A stretch of 64,000 nt of DNA, taken from the NCBI RefSeq assembly GCF_014203735.1, contig NZ_JACHJQ010000001.1, positions 731,269 through 795,268 on the forward strand. The letters run 5' to 3'. This document shows, piece by piece, positions 1 to 9,279 of this stretch (position 1 is its first letter; each line of letters opens with the position of its first letter). The stretch comes from Actinophytocola algeriensis (lineage in GTDB: Bacteria > Actinomycetota > Actinomycetes > Mycobacteriales > Pseudonocardiaceae). The position numbers and the translations under genes are program-made. The notes below the pieces were generated by a model. It saw only the letters and a program-made list of their open reading frames with translations. It was not told the origin of the DNA and did no database searches.

Positions 1-338
1 GTGATGAAGTCCATCGTGTCCGAGGAGCCGAACTGTTCTGCCAGGGAGGCCGTCACGCGGTTCGAGACCTCGCGTTGCGCTGCCTGCACGGTCTTCATCA
101 CCAGCGGGCCCAGCTTCTCCGGGGACACCTTCGCCGCGGGCGCCGCGAACGTGATGTTCTGCAGTGCGCCCGTCGGGGACAGGGTGACCGTCACCGCGCC
201 GTCCGGGGACGTGGCCGTCGCGCTGGCGTTGGTCAGTTCCGTGCGTAGCTGCGCTGCCTTCGTCTCCAGGTCCGCTGCCTGCTGTTGCAACTGCCGCAGC
301 ACTGCGTCCGGGTCCAGGCCGTCGAGCGGGTTCGCCAT
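1..338 (-). CDS. YbaB/EbfC-family nucleoid-associated protein (3' end cut by window edge)
   Basis: Translating the minus strand from the ATG at 338 gives MANPLDGLDPDAVLRQLQQQ, a short Gln-rich coiled-coil start, followed by a beta-rich part (ATATSPDGAVTVTLSPTGAL) and an amphipathic helix, which is the YbaB/EbfC fold. Members are small dimeric DNA-binding proteins; in actinomycetes many are paralogues linked to secreted-protein or ESX-like loci rather than to recR. About 112 codons are visible and the stop lies outside the window. It lies 44 bp downstream of the glycoside hydrolase gene on the same strand, so it may be cotranscribed. The family call is good; the role is not known. Confidence 0.72.
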   Translation of the reverse strand, partial: MANPLDGLDPDAVLRQLQQQAADLETKAAQLRTELTNASATATSPDGAVTVTLSPTGALQNITFAAPAAKVSPEKLGPLVMKTVQAAQREVSNRVTASLAEQFGSSDTMDFI

Positions 339-382
339 GTCCCGCAGGCTAACGCACGAGATCACAGCGGGTGGCCGGACCG

Positions 383-3277
383 CTACGCGGCACCCAGCCC
401 GGTGAGGTTGGTGACCTCCAGTGTGCCACTCGAGGCCCGCACGCCGAGGCCGTAGTGGTGGTCCTGGGTCAGCGCGCCGCCGATCGACGCGGACCGCAGT
501 GGCAGCCAGCTGCCGTCCACCCGTGCGTACGACGTGATCGTGTCGTCGTGGTGGAGCAGGGCGAACTGGTCGCCGGGCCGCAACGTCACCGCCGCGTCGC
601 CCGGGGTTTCCAGGAACTGGCCGTGCACCCGGACGTTCAGGCCGGACGCCCCTCGGGTGTTGTTGTACCAGGCGGTGACGTAGTTGTCCTTGTCCATCAC
701 CCAGCCGACGAACACGCTGTCCTCCGCGGCGCCCGTGTTCGTGAACGCGCCCACCGTCAACAACGACACGGTGTCCCGCGACGACGGGGCCACCGGCGAC
801 GACACCAGTGCGAAGTACGGGGACGACCCGGTCGCGGTCAGGCCGTCCGCCGACGTCAGCGACGGCACCGCCTCGCCCGCGAACGGTTGGTGTGCCGTGA
901 AGTCCGTCAGTGACGCCAGGTCCACGACCGGGTAGTCCGCCGGGTCGAACGGAATCCGCGCCACCCCGTACTCGCTGGACGTGGTCGCGGTGAACGCGCG
1001 GACCGGGTAGTCGCCCGGCGGCAGCCCGTCCGGCGGCGTGACGGTCCACCGCGTGACCAGCCTCGCGCCGGGGCGCAGGACCTTGGCCGTGGCAGGAGTC
1101 CTCGGCGTCGCCCGCCAGCCCGGCGGCACGGCCAGCGACACCCGGACGTCCTTGACCGCGCGGCCGGAGTCGTTCGTGAACGTCGTCGTCGACCCGTCCA
1201 GCGCCAGCGGGGTCGACGGGGCGACCGGTGACCACACACCCAGTTCCGTCACGCCGACCTTCGCGCCCGGTGGGTTCTCGAAGAGGACGCGCACGCGGCT
1301 CGTCGTCACCGGTGGGAACGTGACGCGGTTCAGCGCGTTGCCCGCCGGCGGGCTCCGGTGCTGGTCCGGCACCACGCGCCACTCCGTGCCCGTCCAGTAC
1401 TCCAGCTCGTACGACGCCGGGGTCCGCACCCCGCCACCGTCGTCGTACAGGTACATCCGCACGTCCCGCACCGGGGTCGGCACGCCGAAGTCGACGCCGA
1501 GGTGGTCGGACGCGTTGGGGGAGTTGTAGTTCGTCCACCTGCTGTGCGGGATGTCGTCGTAGTAGATCCGGCCGTCCAGCACGTCCCACGTGTCGTCGAT
1601 CGCGTTCGTGTACGACGCGAACGGGCGTGGATAGCCGGTCCCGGCCGGGTTCGACGCGTCGTTCACCTCCGCTGGCCGCGACACCGGCACCGTGGCCACC
1701 GGCACCGACAACCGGCCCAGCCCGGAACGGGACGCCACCACGCGACCGTCCACGTACACCCGCAGCCCCGCGCCCTGCCCGTACCGCGAACCGTCGCGGT
1801 CCCACAGCACGGTCACGTTCCGCCCGCGGTACGGCACGTTCTCCAGCGCGAAGTGGTCCCATGTGGACGGTACGAGCGGGTTCACCACCAACGGGTCGCC
1901 CGGCCGCACGCCCACCAGACCGTTGATCACCAGGTCGGTGAACGTCGAGTGGTTGTAGTGCTCGCTGTGCCCGCGCCCGTCGTAGATCCACCGGTCCTCG
2001 TCCGGGTGGTGCGCCTCCGCCACGTACGGCACACCGTTCTTGTACTGCGTCAGCGCATAGCCCCGCAGCAACGAGTAGTAGTCGTCCCGCGACACGTACG
2101 GCTGCGACCGCGTGTTCAGCAGGTTCGCCAGCCCTGTCAGCGTCTGCGACGTCGAGAACGGCCAGCTCGGGCCGTTCCACCGGCAGCACCCCGTCAACGC
2201 GTCGTGCATGAACCAGTCGGAGCGCCGCTCCACCGTCGTCGGCCCGTACGGCGCCGCGAACCCCTGCGGGTCGGTCAGGGTCGACCACGCCACGTCGTCC
2301 GACGGGCGGTCCATGCCGAACATCCACGGCACGTACCCCATCTGCTCCCGGTCCGCGACCAGCGACTCCGACGGGTCGAGGTCCGCGCGTGCCTTGTGGT
2401 GGAAGAAGTCCCCGTCCCACAGGTGCTCGTGCGCCGCGTCCGACAGGGCGGCCGCCCGGGTGTCGAACCGGCGGGCCAGCGCCTGCTCACCCGCGAGCCG
2501 CGCGACCGCCGCGATGGCCTTCGCGTCCCCGTACTGGTAGGCGTTCAGCGTCGGCCGGTAGCCGTGGCCGCCGTGGTACGGGTCCGCCGGGTCGGTCTCG
2601 TACGCCGACGCCGTGTACTCCATCGCGTCCCACACCGGCACCGACCAGTACAGGCCAAGACGAGGGTTGAACTGCGGCGCCCACTTGTCGTACTGCCGCA
2701 CCAGGTCCGGCAGCAGTGCCACGACCGAGGCGCGGTCACCGGTCACCAGATAACGCTGGTAGGCGGCGGAAGCGGCCCAGAAGGCGTACTGGTGCGCCCA
2801 GTCGTCGGTGTCCTCGTTGACGTAGTCCTCTTTCGGCTTCTCACTCGCCCCGGGACCTTGCAGCCAGTAGCGCAGGTAGTCGTCGACCGGGCGGCGGTCG
2901 CGCAGCCACCGGCCCTCCGCGATGTGGTGCCCGGCCGCCGCGACGATCCCGCCCAGCGGCGCCGAGTAGCCGGGCGGGTTGTGGAACTCCGTGATGACGT
3001 GACCGTTCGCCCGGTCCGTGTAGCGCAGGTGCCGCTTGTACGTGCTCCACCGGTAGTAGTACACGTCCCGCAGCTGCTGGTCCGGGACGTCCAGGAACGG
3101 GATGTTCGCCTCGTACCACTCGGGTTCCGCCAGGTCACCCAGCAGTGCGCGGTGGTCGAGGAACGACGTTCCCCTGCCGACGGGCGGGTACGGCGCCGCA
3201 CCGGCCGTGGTGGGAACCACGGCCGGCACGAGCGTCGTCACCAGCACCGCCGCCAGCACAACAGCGGCCCGGCGCAT
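383..3277 (-). CDS. Secreted MGH1-like glycoside hydrolase with discoidin and NEW3-like domains
   Basis: The 964-residue product starts with a Sec signal peptide (MRRAAVVLAAVLVTTLVPA, cleavage near AGAA). Residues about 40-480 look like an (alpha/alpha)6 six-hairpin catalytic domain of the MGH1/GH63 type: many aromatic and acidic residues, and RWNGPSWPFSTSQTLTG near residue 365. Residues about 520-680 resemble an F5/8 type C carbohydrate-binding domain, 690-765 a NEW3-like beta-sandwich, and the last 190 residues a LamG-like jelly roll. It lies 6 bp after the GH2 gene and ends the sugar-transport operon, so it probably trims an extracellular glycan whose sugars the ABC system imports. A GGAAGG ribosome site precedes the ATG. 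The exact substrate is not readable from sequence. Confidence 0.75.
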   Translation of the reverse strand: MRRAAVVLAAVLVTTLVPAVVPTTAGAAPYPPVGRGTSFLDHRALLGDLAEPEWYEANIPFLDVPDQQLRDVYYYRWSTYKRHLRYTDRANGHVITEFHNPPGYSAPLGGIVAAAGHHIAEGRWLRDRRPVDDYLRYWLQGPGASEKPKEDYVNEDTDDWAHQYAFWAASAAYQRYLVTGDRASVVALLPDLVRQYDKWAPQFNPRLGLYWSVPVWDAMEYTASAYETDPADPYHGGHGYRPTLNAYQYGDAKAIAAVARLAGEQALARRFDTRAAALSDAAHEHLWDGDFFHHKARADLDPSESLVADREQMGYVPWMFGMDRPSDDVAWSTLTDPQGFAAPYGPTTVERRSDWFMHDALTGCCRWNGPSWPFSTSQTLTGLANLLNTRSQPYVSRDDYYSLLRGYALTQYKNGVPYVAEAHHPDEDRWIYDGRGHSEHYNHSTFTDLVINGLVGVRPGDPLVVNPLVPSTWDHFALENVPYRGRNVTVLWDRDGSRYGQGAGLRVYVDGRVVASRSGLGRLSVPVATVPVSRPAEVNDASNPAGTGYPRPFASYTNAIDDTWDVLDGRIYYDDIPHSRWTNYNSPNASDHLGVDFGVPTPVRDVRMYLYDDGGGVRTPASYELEYWTGTEWRVVPDQHRSPPAGNALNRVTFPPVTTSRVRVLFENPPGAKVGVTELGVWSPVAPSTPLALDGSTTTFTNDSGRAVKDVRVSLAVPPGWRATPRTPATAKVLRPGARLVTRWTVTPPDGLPPGDYPVRAFTATTSSEYGVARIPFDPADYPVVDLASLTDFTAHQPFAGEAVPSLTSADGLTATGSSPYFALVSSPVAPSSRDTVSLLTVGAFTNTGAAEDSVFVGWVMDKDNYVTAWYNNTRGASGLNVRVHGQFLETPGDAAVTLRPGDQFALLHHDDTITSYARVDGSWLPLRSASIGGALTQDHHYGLGVRASSGTLEVTNLTGLGAA

Positions 3278-3283
3278 GGGTTT

Positions 3284-5776
3284 CTACCTTCCGGACGTGT
3301 ACAGCTCGGTGACCTCGGTGTCGGTCAGCGCCCGGTCGTAGACGTGCACCTGGTCGATGCCGCCACGCCAGAAGTCGACCTGGTTGCCGCCGTACTTCGC
3401 CCGCCCGATCACGGTGTTGCCGTCACCGGAGGAACCGCCGCACACGGACGTGCTGCCCGCGAGCTGGCCGTCGACGTACAGCTTCAGCGAACCCGTGTCC
3501 ACGTCCCGCACACCCACCAGGTGGTACCACTGCCCGGTGTTCGGCGGTGCGGGCGCGAGCGCCCTGGCCCCGACGAAGCTGAAGGCGAACCGGTTGTCCT
3601 GCCCCGAGTACTGCAGGAAGTAGGCGCTGTTCGAGTCGCCGTCCTGGCTGACCGCGGTGGCGAACCCGCCCAGGCTGTCCAGCTTCACCCACGCGGCCAC
3701 CGAGTAGTTGGCGATCGCGGTGTCCACCAGTGAGGCGCCGGTGTCCACGTAGGCGTTGCCGCCGTTGAACTGCAGCCCCGGCCCGTTCCTGCCCTCCGTC
3801 CACACCGGACCGTTCACCAGTGTGCCGTCGTGGTCGCCGACCTCGTCGGCCGTGGTGGTGCCGGAACCCTCGGAGAGCGGGTAGTACGCGATCCCGTCCG
3901 GACCCGGCGTGCCGGGCGGTGGCGGCTCGGTGCCCTCACCGGACCCGTCCGCCTCGCGGATGATCTTCTCGTTGATCGCCTTCACCTGCGCGAAGTCCAT
4001 CTTCTCCACCTGCCGGTCATAGGTGAAGAAGCCGTTGACCTCGTGCTCGACGTCGGTGATCTGCGTGTAGATCGCGCCGGAGATGCCGCACCGCTGCGCC
4101 GAGGTGAGCACGTCCTCCTGGTTCTCCACGTAGCGCCTGGTCAGCGTCGTGGAGTCGGGCGTCATCTCGTACGCGTGGCCCTCGCCGAACCACATGTGGC
4201 CCTCGACCTCGAGACCGAAGCCACCGTGCTCGCCGTCGGCCGACACCCGCCGCCCGTCCGGCGACGGGGTCGCCGGGCCGACGTACGCGTGGTGGTCGAT
4301 CATGTCGCCGCGGCCCGAGTCGCCGTGCGAGGCACAGCAGTTCACACCGCTGTGCGCGTTGACGAGCCTGCTCGGGTCCTGCGCCTTCACGTCGTCGGCG
4401 ATGCGGCCGGTGTCCTCCTTGGCCCACTCGCCCCAGCCCTCGTTGAACGGCACCCACACCACGAGCGAGGTCCAGCTCTTGTGCTGGTCCACCATCGTGT
4501 GCAGCTCACGCTCGAACTGGGCCCGCGCGGCGGGTGGCGCCTCCTCGTTCGACGTCTTCATCGACGGCATGTCCTGCCACACCAGCAGACCGAGCTTGTC
4601 GGCGTGGTAGAACCAGCGGTCCGGTTCCACCTTGATGTGCTTGCGGACGGTGTTGAACCCGAGCACCTTGTGCTGCTCGAGGTCGAACTTCAGCGCCGCG
4701 TCCGTTGGCGCGGTGTGGATGCCGTCCGGCCAGAAGCCCTGGTCCAGTGTGGACATGTGGAACAGGATCTTGCCGTTGAGCGTCATGCGCAGCTTGCCGT
4801 CGGCGCCGGGCTTGGTGCCGATCTCCCGCATGCCGAAGTACGAGCCGACCTCGTCGACCTTCTTGCGCCCGTCGTAGAGCGTGACCTTCAGGTCGTACAG
4901 GTACGGCGAGTCCGGCGACCACAGCTTCGCCTTCGGCACCGGTACCGTCAGCTCCTGGTTGGCTGGTCCGCGGACCTTGCCGACCACGCGGCCCTTGTCG
5001 TAGGCGACCGCCTCGACCGTGCCCTCGATGGTCGAGCGCGCGGTGAGCCGCAACGTGCTGTCCGCCAGCTTCGGCGTCATGTCCAGCCTGCCGATGTGCC
5101 GGGAGGCCACCGGCTCCATCCACACCGTCTGCCAGATGCCGGAGCTGCCGGTGTAGAAGATGCCGCGGTCGGGCACCTGCCGCTGCTTGCCGACCGGCTG
5201 CCACGTCTTGTCGGTGAGGTCCTCGACCCCGACGACGATCTCCTGCTCGCCGTGCTTCTTGAGCGCGGCGGTGATGTCGACGGAGAAGGAGTCGTAGCCG
5301 CCGCGGTGCGTGGTCACCTGCTTCCCGTTGACCCACACGCGGGTGTCGTAGTCGACCGCGCCGAAGTTGAGGCGCACGCGGTCACCGCGCCACTTCGCCG
5401 GCACGTCGAACGTGCGGCGGTACCACATGCGTTCCTCGGTCCGCTGGATGCCGGACAGCGCCGACTCCACCGGGTAGGGCACGAGGATGCGTTCGTCCAG
5501 GGACTCGCCGATCGGCGGTTCCTCACCCTCCGCCGCGCCCGCGAACTCCCAGACGCCGTTGAGGTTCTTCCAGTCGGGCCGCGTGAGCTGCGGGCGAGGG
5601 TACTCGGGCAGCGCGTTGTCCGGACCGACGAGATGGGTCCAGGGGGTGGTGAGCGGCGGCGTTCCTGGCTGCCAAACGGGGTCCGCGACCGCGGGCAGCG
5701 CTGGTACCAGCGCTGCCGCGACCAAGGACGCCGCCAGGACGGCGAGCGTTCTTCGGTACACGGGTGACCTCCTCAT
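3284..5776 (-). CDS. Secreted GH2-family glycosidase with C-terminal LamG domain
   Basis: The 830-residue protein has a signal peptide (residues 1-32), a GH2 sugar-binding jelly roll (about 60-210), an Ig-like domain (about 215-310) and a TIM barrel (about 315-590). The acid/base motif FNEGWGEW places Glu near residue 445, and GEHGGFG places the likely nucleophile Glu near 516. After a Pro/Glu-rich linker, residues about 625-830 form a LamG/concanavalin domain. GH2 includes beta-galactosidases, glucuronidases and reported galactofuranosidases; here the partner ABC system is of the YtfQ type, so a furanosidase is an inference worth testing. The start was set at the ATG overlapping the upstream permease stop (ATGA), directly before the signal peptide. 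Confidence 0.85.
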   Translation of the reverse strand: MRRSPVYRRTLAVLAASLVAAALVPALPAVADPVWQPGTPPLTTPWTHLVGPDNALPEYPRPQLTRPDWKNLNGVWEFAGAAEGEEPPIGESLDERILVPYPVESALSGIQRTEERMWYRRTFDVPAKWRGDRVRLNFGAVDYDTRVWVNGKQVTTHRGGYDSFSVDITAALKKHGEQEIVVGVEDLTDKTWQPVGKQRQVPDRGIFYTGSSGIWQTVWMEPVASRHIGRLDMTPKLADSTLRLTARSTIEGTVEAVAYDKGRVVGKVRGPANQELTVPVPKAKLWSPDSPYLYDLKVTLYDGRKKVDEVGSYFGMREIGTKPGADGKLRMTLNGKILFHMSTLDQGFWPDGIHTAPTDAALKFDLEQHKVLGFNTVRKHIKVEPDRWFYHADKLGLLVWQDMPSMKTSNEEAPPAARAQFERELHTMVDQHKSWTSLVVWVPFNEGWGEWAKEDTGRIADDVKAQDPSRLVNAHSGVNCCASHGDSGRGDMIDHHAYVGPATPSPDGRRVSADGEHGGFGLEVEGHMWFGEGHAYEMTPDSTTLTRRYVENQEDVLTSAQRCGISGAIYTQITDVEHEVNGFFTYDRQVEKMDFAQVKAINEKIIREADGSGEGTEPPPPGTPGPDGIAYYPLSEGSGTTTADEVGDHDGTLVNGPVWTEGRNGPGLQFNGGNAYVDTGASLVDTAIANYSVAAWVKLDSLGGFATAVSQDGDSNSAYFLQYSGQDNRFAFSFVGARALAPAPPNTGQWYHLVGVRDVDTGSLKLYVDGQLAGSTSVCGGSSGDGNTVIGRAKYGGNQVDFWRGGIDQVHVYDRALTDTEVTELYTSGR

Positions 5777-6786
5777 CGTGACGCGCGACTGAGATATGCC
5801 TGGACGGCAACGACAACGGCCAGGAACGCGCCGCTGACCACCGACTGGTAGTGCGAGGACAGGGTGCCGATCTGGTTGATGACGTTCTGGATCACGCGCA
5901 GCAGGAGGACGCCAGCGAGCGTGCCGGCGACGGTGCCCGCACCGCCGGTGAGGAGCGTGCCGCCGATCACGACGGCCGCGATCGCGTCCAGCTCGAGGCC
6001 TTCGCCGACGATCGTCACGCCGGACGCGGAGTACGCGGCGGCCAGCGCACCAGCGAGCCCAGCGCACAACCCGCTGCCCAGGTACAGCAGCATGGTGTTG
6101 CGGGCGACGGGGAGCCCCATGAGCGTGGCGGCCTCGCGGCTGCCACCGATCGCGAACGTCGCGTGGCCGAACCTGGTGCGCTGCAACACGACCATGCCGA
6201 TCGCGAACAGCACGACCGTGATCCACACCGGGATGCCGAGCCCGAGGAACGTGCCCTGCCCGAGCTTCGTCAGCCAGTCGTCACGCGGCATCAGGCGGGT
6301 GGTCGAGCCCTCGTCGGTGATGGCGAGCAGCAGACCGCGCGCGCCGAGCAGCGTCGCCAGGGTCACGATGAACGGCGCGAGCCTGCCGTAGGCGACGAGC
6401 CAGCCGTTGAGCAGCCCGATCGCGCCGCACACCACCAGCGGCAACAGCAACCCGACGAGGCTGCCCCACTGGATGCCGTACGCGGCAAGCACCCCGCCGA
6501 GCGCGTACACCGAGCCCACGGACAGGTCGATGCCACCGGAAATGATGACGAACGTCATGCCCAGTGCGACGATCGCGAGAAACGAACTCTGGATCGCGAT
6601 GTTCTGGGCGTTGCCCACGGTGGCGAACGAGTCGAACGAGAACGACGCGATCACCACCACGAGCGCCAGCACCACGATCGAGCCGCGCCGCTGCACCTGG
6701 CTCGCGAACCGTTCCCGCCTGGTCGTCCGGTTGGCCGCGACCGAGTCGGCGGCGTGTTCCTCGGTCGGCCGTTCCGTCGCTGTCAT
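5773..6786 (-). CDS. Sugar ABC transporter permease (RbsC/YjfF-like)
   Basis: This 337-residue integral membrane protein has about ten hydrophobic segments after a hydrophilic N-terminus of about 35 residues. It carries the signature of CUT2-class sugar permeases: FVIISGGIDLSVGSVYALGG, and AIGGSREAATLMGLPV in the cytoplasmic coupling loop. With the second permease it should form a heterodimeric channel, as in the E. coli YtfT-YjfF galactofuranose transporter. The ATG at 6786 overlaps the stop of the preceding permease by four bases, and its own stop overlaps the GH2 start, so the operon is translationally coupled. Confidence 0.9.
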   Translation of the reverse strand: MTATERPTEEHAADSVAANRTTRRERFASQVQRRGSIVVLALVVVIASFSFDSFATVGNAQNIAIQSSFLAIVALGMTFVIISGGIDLSVGSVYALGGVLAAYGIQWGSLVGLLLPLVVCGAIGLLNGWLVAYGRLAPFIVTLATLLGARGLLLAITDEGSTTRLMPRDDWLTKLGQGTFLGLGIPVWITVVLFAIGMVVLQRTRFGHATFAIGGSREAATLMGLPVARNTMLLYLGSGLCAGLAGALAAAYSASGVTIVGEGLELDAIAAVVIGGTLLTGGAGTVAGTLAGVLLLRVIQNVINQIGTLSSHYQSVVSGAFLAVVVAVQAYLSRASR

Positions 6787-7754
6787 GCCACACCAGCCGA
6801 TCGCGAGCGCTGCAGGTACACGGCGACGACGATGATCGCGGCCTGCACGATCTGGGCCGTCGAGTCGGGCAGGTCGTGTTTGATCAGGGTCGCCGCGATC
6901 AGCTGCATGAGCACCGCACCCGCGACCGTGCCGAGGATCCGCACCCGCCCACCGGACAGCGGCGTGCCGCCGACGACGACCGCGGTGATCGCGGACAGCT
7001 CGAACAGGTTGCCGATCGCGGACGGGTCGGACGCGGTGAGCCGCGCGGTCGCCAGCACACCGGCGATCGCCGCGAGCACGCCGGAGATCACGTAGGTCAG
7101 CATCAGCACCCGGCGCACCGGCAGGCCCGCGAGCGCGCTCGCCGACCGGTTGCCGCCGATCGCGACCAGCTGCCGCCCGAACGTCGTGTACCGGACGAGC
7201 AGCCACACCAGCACCGACAGCAGCGCGGCGATCAGCACGATGTACGGGATGCCGAGTGCCTTGCCGGCACCCAGCTCCAGCATCTCGGGGTTGCGGATGT
7301 CCTTGAGCTGCCCGTCGGCGAACACCAGCGCGAGCCCGCGCCCGCCGACCAGCAGCGCGAGCGTCGCGACGATCGGCTGGATCCCGACGACCGCGACCAG
7401 CGTCCCGTTCGCCATCCCGCACAACGCGCCGGCCACCAGCGCGAGCGCGAGGGCCGGGAAGAGCCCGTAACCCAGGTACAGCGGCAGGGTCGCGGCGGCG
7501 ATCGCCATGACCGAGCCGACCGACAGATCCACGCCCTCGGTGCCAATCACGAGCGCCATGCCCAGCGCGACGATCAGCACCGGCGCGACCTGCACGAGCT
7601 GCGTGTTCAGGTTCGCGAGCGTCGCGAAGTTCTCGGTGAACGCCAGGTTGTAGACCACGAGCACGGCGATCGCGACGTAGACGCCGTTGTCCCGCAGCCA
7701 GATCCTGGTGTCGGTGCGCCTCCTGGCCTGCGGCGCCTTGATGTCAGTGGTCAT
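6783..7754 (-). CDS. Sugar ABC transporter permease (RbsC/YtfT-like)
   Basis: The 323-residue membrane protein is the second CUT2 permease of the operon. It has the same landmarks as its neighbour (LVIGTEGVDLSVGSVMAIAA; AIGGNRSASALAGLPV), but the two differ enough to be distinct subunits rather than a recent duplication. Two different permeases with one ATPase and one binding protein match the ytfQ-ytfR-ytfT-yjfF layout. It overlaps the ATPase gene by 11 bp upstream and the next permease by 4 bp downstream. Confidence 0.9.
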   Translation of the reverse strand: MTTDIKAPQARRRTDTRIWLRDNGVYVAIAVLVVYNLAFTENFATLANLNTQLVQVAPVLIVALGMALVIGTEGVDLSVGSVMAIAAATLPLYLGYGLFPALALALVAGALCGMANGTLVAVVGIQPIVATLALLVGGRGLALVFADGQLKDIRNPEMLELGAGKALGIPYIVLIAALLSVLVWLLVRYTTFGRQLVAIGGNRSASALAGLPVRRVLMLTYVISGVLAAIAGVLATARLTASDPSAIGNLFELSAITAVVVGGTPLSGGRVRILGTVAGAVLMQLIAATLIKHDLPDSTAQIVQAAIIVVAVYLQRSRSAGVA

Positions 7755-9279
7755 CGGCGGGTTCCTCAGCGAGCGCGGACAGCAGCGTGTTCTCGTTGAC
7801 GTCAGCGCCGTGCAGTTCGGTGACCACGCGGCCCTCCCGGAGCACGACGATCGAGTCGGACCCTTCGATCACCTCGTCGAACTCCGAGGAGATCAGCACG
7901 ACACCGAGACCTTCCGCGGCCAGTTCGTCGACCAGGCCCTGTACCTCGGCCTTCGCGCCGACGTCGATGCCGCGGGTCGGCTCGTCGAGCAGCAGCACCA
8001 ACGGGCGCGTGCACAGCAGCCGCGCGAGCAGCACCTTCTGCTGGTTGCCGCCGGAGAGGTCGCCGACGCGCTGGTCCGGGCTGGACGCCTTGATGCGCAG
8101 GCGTTTCATGAAGGTGTCGACGATGGCGTCCTGCCGCTTGCGGGACACGACGCCGGCGGCGGACAGCCGGGGGAGCGCGGCCAGCACGATGTTCTCCCGC
8201 ACGGACAGGTCCGGCAGGATGCCGTCGGCCTTGCGGTCCTCGGGCAGCATCACGACCCCGGCCCGCATCGCGGCGGCGACGGAACCGGTCCGCAAACGCT
8301 TGCCTGCCACGACGACAGTGCCGGAGTCGAGCGGCAGCGCACCCGCGATCGCCATCGCGGTCTCGCTGCGGCCCGCGCCGAGCAGCCCGCCGAGCCCGAC
8401 GATCTCGCCCGGCCGGACCGTGACGTCGACGCCGTCGAGCCGGTGCTTGCTGGTCAGCCCGGTCGCGGCGAGCACAGGACCGGTGTCGGCCGCGGTGCGT
8501 TCGCCGTCGAACTTGGTCGCGCCCTCGCGGCGGACCTCCTCGAGGTCCCTGCCGAGCATGAGCGCGACCAGCCGCAGCCGTGGCAGGTCGGCCATCGGCC
8601 CGGAGTGCACGACCCGCCCGTCCCGCAGGACGGTGACGCGGTCGCAGATCCGGTACAGCTCGTCGAGCCGGTGGCTCACGTACAGCACGGCGACCCCGTC
8701 GGCCTTGAGGCGCTCGACGATCCCGAACAGCGTGTCGACCTCACGGGGTTCGAGCGAGGAGGTCGGCTCGTCGAGGATCACGACCCGCGCCGACGTGGCC
8801 GCGGCCCGCGCGACGGCGACCATCTGCTGCACACCCATGCCGAGTGTCCGCAGCGGCCGCGTCACGTCGACCTCGACGCCGTAGGAGGTGAGGAGGTCCC
8901 TGGCCTGGTCCCGCATGGCGCGGAAGTCGACGAGTCCGAAGGAGTTCCTCGGCTCGCGGCCGAGGAACAGGTTGCTGGCGACCGACTGCAGCGGCACCAG
9001 GTTGACCTCCTGGTACACGGTCGCGATGCCGGACTGCTGGGCCTCCATGGGCGTGCCGAACGACACCGGCTCGCCCTGGTAGGTCAGGTCGCCGCCGTCC
9101 GGGGAGTACACCCCGGTCAGCACCTTGATCAGTGTCGACTTCCCGGCGCCGTTCTCGCCGACCAGCGCGTGCACCTCACCGGGTGCGAGCTCGAAGTCGA
9201 CCTCGGACAGCGCGACGACACCGGGAAACCGCTTGCCGACACCCCGCGCGGACAACACAGAGGAGAGTGCGGCCGCCAT
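7744..9279 (-). CDS. Sugar ABC transporter ATP-binding protein (RbsA/YtfR-like, two NBDs)
   Basis: The 511-residue protein has two fused nucleotide-binding domains. The first has Walker A GENGAGKST (residues 41-49) and Walker B VVILDEPTSSL. The second has the degenerate P-loop GLLGAGRSE typical of CUT2 ATPases, with an intact LSGGNQQK signature and LLLDEPTRGID. It energises uptake of a mono- or small saccharide with the two permeases. Its ATG shares one base with the stop of the binding-protein gene (TGATG), so translation is coupled. Confidence 0.92.
   Translation of the reverse strand: MAAALSSVLSARGVGKRFPGVVALSEVDFELAPGEVHALVGENGAGKSTLIKVLTGVYSPDGGDLTYQGEPVSFGTPMEAQQSGIATVYQEVNLVPLQSVASNLFLGREPRNSFGLVDFRAMRDQARDLLTSYGVEVDVTRPLRTLGMGVQQMVAVARAAATSARVVILDEPTSSLEPREVDTLFGIVERLKADGVAVLYVSHRLDELYRICDRVTVLRDGRVVHSGPMADLPRLRLVALMLGRDLEEVRREGATKFDGERTAADTGPVLAATGLTSKHRLDGVDVTVRPGEIVGLGGLLGAGRSETAMAIAGALPLDSGTVVVAGKRLRTGSVAAAMRAGVVMLPEDRKADGILPDLSVRENIVLAALPRLSAAGVVSRKRQDAIVDTFMKRLRIKASSPDQRVGDLSGGNQQKVLLARLLCTRPLVLLLDEPTRGIDVGAKAEVQGLVDELAAEGLGVVLISSEFDEVIEGSDSIVVLREGRVVTELHGADVNENTLLSALAEEPADDH

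Noticed and set aside
1358-3733. Long open frame on the plus strand opposite the glycoside hydrolase gene
   Set aside because: The product is dominated by Arg, Val, Pro and His, has no domain, and mirrors the GC-rich third positions of the real gene on the other strand.
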